Part shown: positions 49,470-62,712 of the stretch, piece after piece | Numbering within the stretch: position 1 is the stretch's first letter | Layout of the letters: every line of letters starts with the position of its first letter | From: Lophius americanus | Lineage: Eukaryota; Chordata; Actinopteri; Lophiiformes; Lophiidae | DNA: 64,000 bases | Assembly: GCA_037951165.1 (NCBI GenBank) | Contig: JBBDHG010000015.1 | Span: 10,210,501-10,274,500 of the forward strand | Direction: 5' to 3' | Position numbers and translations under genes: made by a program | Notes under the pieces: generated by a model | Seen by the model: the letters and a program-made list of their open reading frames with translations, nothing else | Databases searched by the model: none | What the model was told of the DNA's origin: nothing

Positions 49470-49985
49470 AAACAATCAGCCATAACATTAGAGCTACCTG
49501 TCTCATATTGTGTAGGCACCCTTTTGCCACCAGAACTGCTCAACGCTGCACTGTGTGCACCGACAGCAGTCTTTTCAGTTATTCGTGCTATAGTAGCTCG
49601 CCTGAGGGATAACCACTCCAACAGGAGATAACCCTCACTCCTCACCTGCAATTTTTGAGCATTGGGTGCTCATGGCCTTGTCAACAGTGAACCTTCCATA
49701 CACCGCTTTTCGTGGTACTAACCACTGCAGACCAGGAATACAACGAAGGCCTGCAGTTCTTGTTATGAAGTCCAGTGAGTTCAGTCATCTTGCCATCACA
49801 ATTTTTTCCTTGTCAAAGTCACTGATCTTTATATTTGCCAATACTTCCTGGTTGCAACATTTCAACTTCAGCCCAAATATCTACTTGCTGCCTTATTTCC
49901 AGGTGAGTGTCAGGTGCCATGTAAGGATATAATCAGTTATTCTGACTTAAATTGTCAGGGACCGCCACAACGTTTTTAGCTAATT
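49470..49985 (-). mobile_element. Internally deleted Tc1-like element
   Basis: It starts aatcagccataacatta and ends gatataatcagttattctga, then cttaaattgtcaggg, which are decayed terminal repeats. Inside, gctatagtagctcgcctgag, taaccactgcagaccagga, gcctgcagttcttgtta and ccatcacaattttttccttg are the antisense of the 5' part of a Tc1-like transposase, as recalled. The catalytic part is deleted. A fragment of the same family follows at 50462-50590. Confidence 0.65.
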
Positions 49986-50461
49986 GGTTTATAATTGTTT
50001 AACTTAGCAGTAGATGTAAATTTAGATTGGTGTATGTAAGTATCCACTACTGACACAATGTCACTTGGGAATATAAGGAGATGTATTGGTTTGAGATAAA
50101 GTTTTCATCTTGAGGCTTACCTGGTTGATTTAAAACCGATCATTCGCATCCCCTGTGATTAAAGCTGACTCACAGCTCTGTTCAGTTTTTTAATGGTTTA
50201 AATGATGAAAGTTAAATACACCCATTGATCTTTACAGTCCCAAGCACAGGCTTGGAGCTATAGCACATCTCAGATACCTCAAAATCAATCAGAAAATAAA
50301 TGAATTCAGCTCCTCTGAACTTCACTTGACTTACAACAGTCAAGGACTTCCTCGGAAAAGCAAATATAAAACAGCCAGATACTTGCAAAATGTTGAATTT
50401 AACTTTATCTTTAGTATAAGGAGAAAAAGATAACCATAAAGTCACTGAATACACACTATTA

Positions 50462-50590
50462 GACTAGCCACTGCAGTCTGGAAACATCCAAAAGGACATG
50501 TAGTCCTGAGGATGCTATAACTCAGTCAAGCCATCACAACTTGGCCCTTGTCAGAGTCACTCAAACCTCTTTCCCACCAACATAGAAACA
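50462..50590 (-). mobile_element. Tc1-like fragment
   Basis: agccactgcagtctggaaac, aggatgctataactcagtca and ccatcacaacttggcccttg, then tcagagtcactcaaa, match the same transposase 5' region as 49470-49985. No terminal repeats remain. Confidence 0.6.
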
Positions 50591-52389
50591 GTAGGTTTTT
50601 GATACTGTACAATCTAACACTGTATTATATTTTACACTTCATGTACATCCAGCCTGTAATATGAAACTGTTCAACTTATTTGCCAATTTAAAGGTATGGC
50701 ATTTATCAGGGCAGTCTGAATCACGGTTTTGTAAAGAATTAATCTGGCCTAGTCTGGTTCCTGTTCGGTTAGCTCTTTACTAAGCTGGCAGCAGTGTAAT
50801 GTCTCCAGAGGAAGATACTGAGATAATCGAAGCAATACAACTTTCCACGCTGTGCACCCTCTGATTAACTTTTGCTGAAGCAAATCACCAGGCAGCTTTT
50901 CTGGAGTTGTTCTATCATCTCAGGAACAACATTTCGCTCTCCAACCAAAGTTCCCTGGCTGCAAATGGAGAAGAGTAACATGTAATTTACTAGTGTTAGT
51001 TTCTGTTTCTCATCTATTGCTTTTCAAATTTGTTATGTCCAGCCATCCCACAGGTTTCTAATCCCATTGGAATAGATCCCCTCCAGGGTTTGAGTAATTT
51101 CATCCTCTACAGCTTTCTACAGTAGAATAAACGCAGACTTTTGCATGTTTTCCATTTCCTTTATTTGTTTATGTTCACTGGATATCCCCCCCTCTCTCTA
51201 TTTCCCACTCTGTAAGAAGTTTTTTCTTTGAGTGTATGGATCTTTCTACCTAGTCTCTTTGTCTCTCCTTCTCCTTTGCATGCTGGCACTTGGAGAAATA
51301 TCTTTTCTCCTAATCTTCTCCTTGCTAGACCGTTGCTGCGTGATATATGCATTCTAAATTCTTCACACCAGTAGGATCTGTTATTGGCAGCCCTCTTCCA
51401 ACAATAGAGAATATAGGAGGTTCTCTTATGTTGTGCCATTTCACTTGGAGCTTATTTGACCGGGCATGGCATTCCTATTATCCACTTTTGGAGCAGATGT
51501 GTTTTGGTTTGTGGCCCCAAAATGGGCCCATGATGATATAGACTAAATCCCGATTCACATCTATTCTACCAATTAAGGAGAAGCCTATGGAATTAAAGGT
51601 TTAGTTAGTAGTTTAAGGTTACAGACTAACTTATAGCAATACAATTGCATATTCCCAAGGTGTCTGTGAATGAGGGTCTAATTGCTATGAATGTAAGCCA
51701 AACATTGGTAAGAATTAGAAATGCATTTATTATATTATTGATTGGATGTTGAAACAATTTAAACGATGTAGAGTTCATGGATGAATTGGAAAATCCTGGA
51801 AATATCATCCCGAAATTCTACATCAGACGTGATGAACAGTGGCAAGATCAAACATATGTAATAAAAAGAAGTCCGGGAAAAGAGTCTGGGCGTGCAATGT
51901 GGTGTATTTTCATCGACTGCCAAGCAAAACTCAGCAGTTGTCCACAATTTGTAGATATTTTTGGATGTTAGTATAGAAGGAAAGGATAAACCGAAGATAA
52001 ACATGAAATAACCCAAAGGGTAGCATAGAGGATGGAGTGCTGCTCAGGGCAAAGGGCCATGACTGAGAAAATAGAAGATCAGTTTCCCTCAAGATACAAT
52101 AATATTCTTCATGTGAAAGCACTCTGTTTCAGCTTCCTCACATGAAGTTATGAGTGTAGAATGCCAGAAGTCTTTGGCAAAACCTTTTAGGTTCTTATCA
52201 AATGTAAAATCTAGTAAACTATCACCACTATTCAGGGTTCTGTGATTGAGTCTGCTTGTCAGAACATTGATAATTCTGTCTTTATTCTTCTCTCATTAAG
52301 TATTGGTGAGAAAAATGAAATTGAATTGGGTTATATTATAATAAAGCTTTGCCTTTCCTTTGAGGCCAAAATGAGGACTTTATGTTAAA
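50591..52389. other. No gene seen
   Basis: No recognised motif. Intronic position in fat3 is inferred from the upstream exon. Confidence 0.45.
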
Positions 52390-52760
52390 AAAAAAAAAAT
52401 GTTTTCCGTAAATAGCTCCCCCTAGTGAGTATAATATGAACTATTTAAGTAAAGCCTGAAGTATACGAGCTACATCACCTCATTTTGATTCATATGCACC
52501 AAATTTGGACTAAATCCAAATGGACAAATTTTGGTCCTAAAACTTTTGAAAATAAAGCTCCCCCTAGTGTCGGAAATATACAACTGATCTTTTCCAAAAT
52601 CAATCCAGTTCCTAGAAATTTTTTGACAGATCCATTAAATAGTTTTTAAGTTACCGCTTTAACACGAAGGATTGTGGCGGAAGTGGACGCGACCGCTGCG
52701 ATAAAGATTCCATCAAATATCTGACTTTTTGGGCATATAGTTATAACAACGTCCCCCTCA
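52390..52760. repeat. Dispersed repeat, relative of 4870-5070
   Basis: It contains ctccccctagtgagtataat and ttgattcatatgcaccaaat, then ttggactaaatc, and a second ctccccctagtgtcgg. The longer copy extends to about 52760. A common fish repeat type is inferred. Confidence 0.5.
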
Positions 52761-53589
52761 AGAGTGTCTAAATAATCTCTTACTTTCTGTTTTGCATGCC
52801 TGTAAAATAGTACCTAAAAAGAGAGAGAGAGAGGGAGCAGCTCAAACTGTGATGCCTGAAATGGGAGTTTTATGCACGTCATACTAGCGTGGTTTCAAAC
52901 CTTCGATGACTGACAGACTCCTGCGCTGTCGATGGTATTGAGATACATCGATCGAAAGATAAACAAGCATGACTTTTTTCTGTTTCCTAATTTGTTTGAT
53001 TTTTGTGCCTGGAAGAACAAGTTTTACCTTCATTTTCAGAGTAGTAATGTACTGAAGGTAGAGAGGGACAGTACTACAAACATCTGTATAGTTTTGTGAT
53101 GTTTTCATTGAATCACTCAAATACATTTTTAGTCGTTTATCATTAATAAAGTGTTTATCTACCTCCTAACTGAGTCTATTAAATGATTCTTTCTTTTATT
53201 GTGAAATTTTCCATTTTAATGTGCTAATTAATTGGGTATTTTCTATTTAAAAGTCATTGGCTGTGACTGAGCATTATAATATTAAATTATTATTATTATT
53301 TAACACTTTCAAACATTTGATATATCTCGCCATCCACGGCTTTTTCTCGTCATAAGGCAATTTTGGTTGTATGATTCTGCAAATGTTGGCTAAGCGTGTT
53401 TTTGGGCCGCTACCTCAGCTAGTTTAGTCCTGTCAACATCGGCTCACTCTCAAAGCTTTGCTTTTTCTGTTTCTGAGCTGTGTTTTGTTTGGAGATGGTG
53501 GATAAGGAGCTATCTTTAATGGCAACCGATCTAAGTCTATCTCTGGTTTTATTTCAAATGTATCCATCCATACACATCGTGTTCTGCGT

Positions 53590-54035
53590 GTCAGGGGTTC
53601 GGTCCCTGTGGCAGCAGGCCAAGCAGAGTATTCCAGACATCCCTCTCCCTAGAAACTCTCTCCAGCTCACCTCCATGCCAGATGAAATATGTAATCCTTT
53701 TTTGAGTCTACCCCAGGGTCTCCACCGGAGCCATCATAGTCAGATGTCCAGATCATTTCAACTGGCTCCTTTTCAAGCAAAGGAAAAGCAGCTCCTCATC
53801 TTATCTCTAAGGCTGAGCTCACCCCCTGTCAGCTGCTTGTATCCATGACCTTATTCTTTCAATCACTAACGACAGCTCAAGTCCAAAGCTAAGGGTTGGA
53901 ATGTTGATGGACTGCTTTGCCTTATGGCTGAGTTCTCCCTTCTCCAGGGCTACGATACCATATCTGCATTGCTGCTGATTCTGCCCCAAATCTGCTACCC
54001 CCTGTCTCTCATAATCGTTGGGCTCATTCATGGAC
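53590..54035 (-). mobile_element. LINE remnant, same family as 26735-27038
   Basis: On the + strand it reads gtattccagacatccctctccc, then ctccagctc, then atccatgacctta, tcactaac.acagctc, and a run to ttctgcccc..tctgctacc..ctgtctctc. This is the antisense of a very common fish LINE RT 3' region, recalled from memory. It carries many indels. Confidence 0.55.
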
Positions 54036-56980
54036 TAGAAGTTGCAGGTGCAGGTTGGGTAGCGGTTCTGTTGGCTTCATCAGTCCATTAACTTTAGACA
54101 CGAGAGACACAAACTGGTACAGGGTGGATTGGCCCCTCCAGGTTGGGATTTCTTTGCTGTCAATTGAAGGAGTTTGAATACCCTTGGGTTGGAGGATACA
54201 TATCGTTATCCTTGCTTATATCTTTGATGCATCTGAGGTGAGGTTGGCGGGCTAGTGGTTTGCACGTTGAGAACAGGGCTGATCCTCTGAAAACGTGCAC
54301 ACACAGAATTTGGGCTAAATTTCTTACTCTGAGTAGAAAAATAACATTGGTAGTAATGATAGCCATTTGTTGCTCTCACTCTTGGAAAGGCAACACACAC
54401 ATACACAAGTGCTGGTAGTGTATAATTTCAGTGAAAGAGTACAGTTTCTTGGAAAGCATTTAGGATTTAACCTGCGGTGCGGGATACACACATCCTGCTC
54501 ACCATAAAAACCACACACCCACAGGCAGTTTGAGCACTCTCTCTCTTATACACACACACACAGATATTCACACACACAGGATGTAAGTTTAGTATATATA
54601 TTTATTCTATAGCATCAATGCTCTCTTTCTAACACTTCATCCAGAGGACATGTAATCCTTTGATGTTACATTACATTTTTTTAATGAACTGAAAAACTAT
54701 CACGGAATGTGTTTGTATATTATATAGATATGATAAAATGGGTTTCTCTCAGTATTGAGAAATGATGTTGGTCTAACAAGGTTGGACACAAAACAAACAA
54801 AAAAACTTGATTGAATCGGTCCATGTAAGTTGAGCTGTTGATTTCCACGCTAGTTCTACATAATGTAATCATGTTTATCTCTCAAACATGACATTTTTCA
54901 TACAAAATACATGTCACATTCAAGTAAATGGAACGGCTAGCCATTTTCCTTATGCCGTGCAGTTTGAACATCTGGCCAGATGTCTGTGCATTCAGAGCCA
55001 AAGTCATCCTGAGGGCAGTCTGAAGACAGTGCAGTGATTTTGCTGTTACATAGCTAAACTGTTTGCTCTCCTGTCTGTAAAAGTAGCTGAGAACCATCTG
55101 GATTAGGCACAAGAACTTTGGAATGCTGTATTCAGGGTCAATGATACAAAATTGACGTACGTTTGGTGTACGGATCACTGCGATGACAGGAAGAGGAAGT
55201 TCTGGGAGAATGTAGAAGCTTCCATGAAAGACAATGATTTTTCTGTTGAGGTTTGGTTTCAGTAGAACACCTGCAAAATTCTTGATTGAACGTCACAGTC
55301 ACAGTTGCCAGACATAAATCCCATAGAGAACATCTTGTCAGGTTTGGAGATATACAGTATATATTTAATAGGCAGCTGGTGAATATAGAAAGCAGGAAAT
55401 GATGGGCAAACGTATGGATCTCAGAGACTTTGACAAGGACCAAATAGTGATGGTAAGATGACTGGGTCAGAAGATCTCCATAACTGCAGGTTTTGTCTAC
55501 AGTGGTTAGCTACCGTCTGCCCATGCAGATTGTAGTCCTCATCTCTGTCTTTCATCGTGTGGAGACACCAGCCAGTAGGTTGCTGGTAACCTTCTAACAT
55601 ACTACATATGGTGATAGTCCCAGTGAGGAGTTGATTAGTAGACTTACTGAATAAGGCCTACAGCTAGAGGAGGGTGTGTACGTGGAGATAAAGGTCAAGT
55701 AGGAATTAGCATATCCCTTTGTAAAGCAGCTGTTAAATTAATAAATGAATATTAAAACCTATTTATTATATATTTTTAAAATCAATGAAAAGACTGAGTA
55801 CTTATTATCTTCTTATTAGATAAATATCTGTCCAAACCCATCAGTTGACTGTGATGAAATGTGTAAGGTTATATTAATTAGAGTTTCTAAATGTTGATTT
55901 TTTAATTATTTATGAATAATTTTCCCTTCCTAGACATCACGTTGGCATGAACGCTAACACTTAGCCTTCGTCTATCGCATAAAAGAATTGGCAAAGAAGA
56001 AACTCTCTCTCTCTTTCTCTTTCTATCTCCGCTGTCTAATCTGACCTTCCCTAATCCTAATCCTAAATGATCAGTACTGACAGAAATTAGCTAGTAGGTA
56101 TTATGGGAAGAGACTGATTGTAAACTTCGCTCTGCCTCTTAAATGTCCGTCTGGAAGACTTTTCTATATTTATGCACTGCAGCGCTTCTCATTGCAGTGT
56201 CTAGACTGAAATGCATGCATTTCTAGATGAAATATATTTCTAGATGACTTCTTTATATGACTTCTTTATATCTGATAAAGAAGTCATACATTTCATTTTC
56301 TGATCCCTGCACATTTTAAAGATGAAGCTGTTTTTTTTCCCACCACTTTTCTTCTGTGACCTTTTCCTGCATGAATCATCTTTCAGCCTTGTTGAGATGA
56401 GTTGACAGCAGGAAAGGTGGTAAGAGAGTGTTCATTTTTTTGCGTGCACAGCAGACCAATTTCTATTTTCAGCTTATACGGTCAAAAATGCTGAAGAGCG
56501 GTGAAACAAAATTGAGTTGACTATGTTTGAAAAGACAGAGTATAACTTGTCAGGGGTAAACACGGGCATAAAAATGTCCAATCAAGGACTGAAATGTTGA
56601 CAAAATGTCTCTAGAAATATATAAAATGCATTTGTGCAGTCTCTGTCCTGCCTTGTTTGACGAAAGAGTTGTTTTACTTTTAATAGTTATTGCACAGTTG
56701 TACAAAACATTACAGTCAAGCACTATAAGAATGACAAAAACTTAAAACCCAGGAAGTTTGAAAGCCAAATATGTAAAAATCAAGCACAACTGCAATTTTT
56801 TGTAACTTTAAGCAGCCACTGATGTGATGTGAACAAACTCATATCATATATATTATATATAAGCATTATACAGTAAAATCTCTTCATACTTGTATTCGGC
56901 AGTGTCAGACCCCTGGCTATTATTTCTCCACATTTATAAAGCTCAGGTAATGCCACTTTGGAAAATGAACTGGGTGAGTG
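54036..56980. other. No gene seen
   Basis: It includes the CA repeat at 54551 and a CT run near 56002-56022. No exon or transposon was recognised. Confidence 0.45.
54551..54580. repeat. CA microsatellite
   Basis: Two short CA runs separated by a gatatt spacer. Confidence 0.75.
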
Positions 56981-57885
56981 TAGGGATGTCACGATATTGG
57001 ATCGTGATATCACGATTATTGTCAGAGACATAGTCACAGTTTTACGTTATTAACGTTTATCGACACTATAGTCCGTCTGTTGTTTAATGCTTGACCTGTC
57101 TGTGGCGTAATGTCAACTTTTACTTCCAGAGGTGCGTTTAGGAAGGGAGGCCTGTGTACATTACAGCCACACCAATCTTCAATAAGATTAAAACCACTTG
57201 TCTGATTTTTTTGAAGGCACCAAAACAGCCCTGTATTTTCCTCTGTGTTATCTCTGTGATACCTCTGTGTGACACCTTTCAGTCAGGACCAACATAAACT
57301 TTTTCAGCAATTTTTGCTACAGAAGGGATGCATATAGTCTTTCGCTGGTTCAGATTTCCCTGTTTCCAACTCATCATCCACAGGATAAAGTATTCACTTG
57401 CTGCTGAATATATCCACCCTTGACACCTAGTCATGATGATTAATAAACAATGTTATTCACTTTAATTGTCAGTAGTTATAGTAATCTGGCTGACAGGCGT
57501 GTGGACTGAGACCTAAATACCTCCCTTGTGTTTAACATTGAATTTAATTTCTAATACAACAGAGCCGGTATGACTTATGTGTTCAATGTACCCACGTATG
57601 TGCGTCTTTCTGACAGTAGGCTTTGCAGATTTAATTTCCGTCATCCACAACAAACAGCCAACTAACCATTTCGTAGATCTCTTTCCACGGATTAACGTGG
57701 TGCACACGGTTGGACCACACAGACAACCTCACACACATGTGACTCGAAGCGGGAGAGAGATTTCCCCACGCCTTAAACATAAACGTGTCTCCCTAAATAC
57801 CATAGCTAATATAATTGTTACCATTATAATACCATGACTTTAGTAATCACAGTTAATCACAAAGTGATTAATCGTGACATCCCTA
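56981..57885. mobile_element. hAT-like MITE with perfect 15 bp inverted ends
   Basis: tagggatgtcacgat (56981-56995) is exactly inverted as atcgtgacatcccta (57871-57885). The flanking octamers ggtgagtg and gtgcagtg agree at 5 of 8 positions, so target duplication is only weakly supported. A Tc1-like copy lies inside. The interior has no transposase frame. Confidence 0.7.
57163..57496 (-). mobile_element. Internally deleted Tc1-like element nested in a hAT MITE
   Basis: gattaaaaccactt near its 5' end and gttattcactttaattgtca, then gtagttatagtaatctggctg, at its 3' end are decayed terminal repeats. The interior text gacacctttcagtcaggacc, then aacataaactttttcagcaa and tttttgctac, is antisense Tc1-like transposase sequence of the family at 49.5 kb. 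Confidence 0.6.
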
Positions 57886-59399
57886 GTGCAGTGTATTGAC
57901 CATTTGTCATCAGCTTCAGATGGCATACTATTTTTCAGATTAGGCAGTATTGACTTTTTTTCGGGTCTGCTGCATACAGTACTAGTAGTAGTAGTTGGCT
58001 TAACACTGTGATACAAAAACCTGTCAGTGTTGAGATTCTCTGGGAATAGTGTATAGTGATTCAGCACTATTTAAATAAAAATGACTTGACTTTTATTACT
58101 GTTGTAAACAGTCAAAGACCGTTTGTAGCCTGAAAGACCATTATTCCGATTATTATGATTATGATTCCATTATTCATTATTCCAGTGCACAGAAAAATCA
58201 TAGACATACCTTATTTCCTTGGATAGGTTTCTCTTCATGATTGATGTCTTTTTTCATCTGTTGCGCATCATGTGCACTAGGTGATCAGCTATTCCACACT
58301 GTATCGTAGCAAAAATGCATAGATTTGACTCATTGTGGATGTAAGGATGTTAATGTAAACAATGCAACGATGCAGAATGAAAACAGTCAACCAAAGGAAC
58401 AAGCCTGTTTAGAAAATGTAAGTAGTAAGAGTACAGAGTTGTCAAAAAAAAAACAAATACAAATATTCAAGTCGTTAAATAAAGATACCTGAAAACTCTA
58501 CTCAATGATGCAGTGTGTAAGACATATTCCTATTCGTATATTATCTAGAGGCAAAGTTCCAGGTTTCAGGTTTTTCCAGAAATACGTCATTATTTTTTAC
58601 ACATTGTGGTAGTCTTACTGTAACTGATTAATATATCCCTACCACAGACCAGGGCCTTATTACAATCCATAAAAGCTGGGTGCTTACAATGCAATGTAAA
58701 GAGAACAATCAGAATATAATGGGGCTCTGCTAGAAATTGAACAAAATGTACAAAAATATCTCACAAACTAAGTTTTGCAACTAAGTTAAAAAAGTTTTGC
58801 AACAAAAAACACATTGATTTTGGCGACTTTATCTGTGCCACACTGTCTTCTTAAAACAAAGGATGGATACAAAGTTGCTCTAAGTCGCCTTGACAGGAAG
58901 CAAAAAAAATCCATTAGTTGAAAGTGATGGAATGCGATACCGATACCTCCGACATTGAAAGATTGGCCCAGAATGCTACTGGAAATGTTTCAAATGTAAA
59001 AAGTTTGTAAAAAGCAAAGATAATTACTCTTTGAGAATCTAAAATGACTTATTTTACCAAACTTGAAATAAATTGATTGAATTTGTGACTCCAATTACAG
59101 CAGACTTTTTATGATTTAAAGTCTTACCCATGCGATAGGACTAGTAACAACGAAAACTCTCTGGGATCTGTTGTTTGAAGTTTTATAAAATGTGAGTATC
59201 GAATTTTAGAATGACGCGATGGCTGGAGATTTTTAGTATGTATACTGTAAGCAGGAATGTTTCAAATGTCTTTAGGCAGGAACAGAGGTATAATAATATT
59301 AATGCTACATGGTAGACGAGAAGATGGCTAGCCTTGTATTTAGAAAGAAATCTCTATTTAGTGCACTCATTTTTCCTATATCACAAGATTTTCAACGTT
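57886..59399. other. No gene seen
   Basis: A/T-rich non-coding sequence with a small ATTATTCC/GATTATG-rich patch at 58140-58185. Confidence 0.45.
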
Positions 59400-59790
59400 T
59401 TTGGACGAGGAGTACACGCTAACCCCACAACGAAAAGCCCAAAGGCCAGAGGTGGATTTTAACCCTGAACCTTCTTGCTGTTAAGCAACTTCTTTGCTCT
59501 GTACTACAACACCATGCTGACCTATATCAATGGAAATGTATTCATTCCTTTTTATAAGGGTAGTGGGGGTTCCCTCTATCCCAGCTGACATTGAGGTGGG
59601 GTGCACCCTGGAAGAGTCACACCTATGTCCAATAGATTTGCCTTGGTTATATTGCCTTGGGTATATTGAATGTTTTTAGATTGTGGGAGGGATCTATAGA
59701 AACCATGCAGACAAGGCGAGACTATGCAGAGTCCACACAGAAAAATGTGGGAGGAGGTGGGTTTGAACACTTCTTGCTAATTTATCATTT
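59400..59790 (+). repeat. Two adjacent copies of a fish interspersed repeat
   Basis: 59437-59522 holds the 3' part (ccctgaaccttcttgctgtt, then a ctctgtactacaacaccatgct-like end). 59545-59780 holds a second, fuller copy: tatcccagctgacattgagg, gtgcaccctgg, gtgggaggg, aaccatgcagacaaggcg and gtccacacag, ending gtttgaacacttcttgct. The type is related to 29121-29430. Confidence 0.5.
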
Positions 59791-61734
59791 AAAACAGTGA
59801 GTTCTTTGTCTTTTTGGTGCAAAACTGTTAATCGTTAATTGGTTACCTATAATCCAGTGACTTTAAATCCCTTTGATTGTTTGATATTTGCATAAAATAA
59901 TGGTCAACTTTTCACATAAAAGACATCCTTTATGTCCAGCAGAGCAGTCTGGTCAGGCAGGCCATCTATCAGGCAGGAGCTCACAGACTGTAAATGACTC
60001 ACCCCATTTCCATTCTCTGTCATTCGGGATTCCGTCGATGCAGCATTGCAGCGGCTCTACTTTATTTCTCCTCTTGGTAGAGAGAAGTCGATTGGTATGG
60101 ACTTGCCCATTGCTCAATAATTTATTTCATGTCTAGAACTCTTGTGACATTTGCAGTTGATTCTGCACTCGTAATTGGAGAGCAGGCTTGTAATCAGGAC
60201 CTTAGTCTATTAGCAGCAATGTTGTGGCGTGCTGCATAACTATTAATTGCAGTTGAGCCATGGGGACAGAGGGAGGAAGAGATGAATGGACAGCGAGGAG
60301 AAGAGAACTCTGCATAGGACAATGCTGATTTCATTATCGCTAACCTTGAACGTTAAATTACCTCACAGGACAAAAACAATGATGTTCACGGTAAACTGGA
60401 GTTTACAGGGATTTTGAGGGCACGTGTACTGAGAGAGAGTTGACTGTGTGTGCGTATGATGGTGTTTCTGTGTGGGCTGTTTCCCTAGGATTATGTCTGG
60501 GGATAGGCATTTCATACAAAGAATAATATTTGGTAGTTACTTGTGAGACCTCCCCCAGTGGGAAGGAAAAGCACTGGGATGGGAACCCTCGCCGTCTAAA
60601 GAAGGCACACATGAAGATCTGACTGATGAAACTGGCGGAGCCTCCACAGTCCACCCGTGGAATTCATCACAGCCTGTTAATGTGACCGTGGCTGTAAAGT
60701 CCCAAAGACTTAACGCAAAGAATGTTAAAGGGCATAGCTAGCAATTCTGTATAAACTTATGTTTGGTCATCAGAGATTTGCAACCTCATCATCATCCTGT
60801 AACTGCAGGATGAATACTTTTCATTGAACGAGTTATCCGTCAGTGTGTCTTACTACATGTTGACCTCTCAATACTGTAAAAGTTATGCTTCACAATAAGG
60901 AATACCACAGTGATAGTTTTTTATTTAGGCTGGCCACAACATCATACTAACAGGATCTATCAGACCCTTTTATACCACTGAAATCATCCCCCCTGTGTAA
61001 GGGGCGTGGGTGGATACAATACAATACAAATAGAGAAAGCCATCATAGAAAAGAGCACATTTCATAGATGATGTCTTAATGACAGCACTGTGCCTAAAAA
61101 GCAGAAGTGAAACTGAGTAGAGTCCTGCATGCTTGTTGGGTTGCTACTACTCCCACTCTTTGGTATGTATTGACTGTAGCTAAGCACCCACAGACACGGG
61201 GGCAACCAGAGGAGGTGAACCTGCTCTGCATATCAACGAGCTGTCTACAGTGTCTGGGAACAAAACAGCCGTTTAAGATGTGTGACATTGTGTCTGTGAC
61301 CCGGTCTATGGTGTGATGCAGCATTGGGTAGGGGGAAATCAGACTCTGGTGAGAATCTGACATTTACTGTATATTTGACCATGTCCACATTGGGGCAAGA
61401 GAAAAATAAAAGTGTGACAGAAAAGAGTTCTGATGGTGTTTATCTAGTTGATCCAGTGGGTCAGGGTTAGTTAAAGTTTTTTGAATTAGACGAGGCGAGC
61501 TGACGGGAAAGGGGGTGTGGGGAGACAGCGGAAAGAAAGGGAGAAAGAGAAATCGAAGGGAAATAAACCAACAACAAGAACAGCCATAACAGCTATGATA
61601 TATATACAATAGCATCAAAATTTAAACCATGAGAGTGTTAGTTAGTTAGTACCTTTGTCATCCTTATTGTGTGTAAGCATGCATTTATTTGTTTGAGAAA
61701 GATTGTCACTCGATGTGGTTTTAAGAGGCGGGTC

Positions 61735-62045
61735 GTTACAACACCATGCTGAGCCTCAGCTGCAGGGAGAGAAGGACCCAAACACCTTTGTGTCCCATAG
61801 AGCATGAAGGGCCCGAGATCACGTTGACCCAGGCAAATTGCATGCCCACCCCAAGTGAAAGCATGTCAGGGGTCACAGAGAGAGTTCCCCGGCTAGGTGC
61901 TTGCCCACAGAAGGACAGGATACGGAAGATCTCCAACCAGAAAATAAACATGCCCCCCCAAGCACGAGCAAAGACCACAGCTCAAAGCCCGCCCATCCGA
62001 GAACTACCCAGATCCCCGGCACAGAGTCTGCATCATTGAATGGTT
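61735..62045. repeat. GC-richer segment, possible old repeat
   Basis: A short stretch of clearly higher C/A content than its surroundings (ctgcagggagagaagga, ccccccaagcacgagca, acccagatccccggcacag). It resembles C/A-rich internal parts of fish repeats, but there is no second copy or coding signal to prove this. Confidence 0.3.
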
Positions 62046-62458
62046 GCATAGCTCTAGCATTAGCTCTATTAAACATACAATGAAGGAGCTTTTGAACTTT
62101 TCTTTGCACAGTGCATGATCACTCAAAACATTTGTCTGGTAAGGGCCGGACATCGCCCTTCGTCACCATTTGGGTTGGGTGATGTGTGGTTTGTCTGGCC
62201 CCTGTAGGTGTGAGCAGGTGTGTCAACTGTAAGGGGCTGTTGTCTTGAGGTTAGTGTGTCGAGAGGCTCACAATCTGTAAACACACAAACATTATCTCAT
62301 GTTTGGTTACGTCTTTCCTCTCCAGAGGATTCTAGGAAGCCACAGCAGGAACACTCAGTTTGAATTTCTCATGAGCTTCTGCACTAAAGCACAGGAGGAG
62401 ATAAATGGAGTGGTTAAGAGTTTTACACTAACGTGCTTATGATACCTCTGAGGGTTTT

Positions 62459-62502
62459 TTTGTGTGTGTGGGTGTGTGTTCGTGCTTGTGGGTGTGGGTC
62501 CG
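62459..62502. repeat. GT microsatellite, imperfect
   Basis: GTGTGG-type repeats with C interruptions. Confidence 0.8.
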
Positions 62503-62670
62503 TGGGTTTGATTGTGTGGGTTGAATTTGCCAGTTGCACTCAAGCTCAGGAAGATTCCACATGGACAGAAGTGCTTTTTGAAGAGAATAAGAAGCCACTA
62601 TGGCAATATATTTAAGTAAATAATACTAGCTAACTTGGCTTCATAAGAGTAACACACAAAGTCCGTCCCT

Positions 62671-62712
62671 CACACGCACACGCACAGGCACGCACACACA
62701 CACACACACACA
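62671..62712. repeat. CA microsatellite
   Basis: Imperfect CACACG units pass into a clean CA run. Confidence 0.85.
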
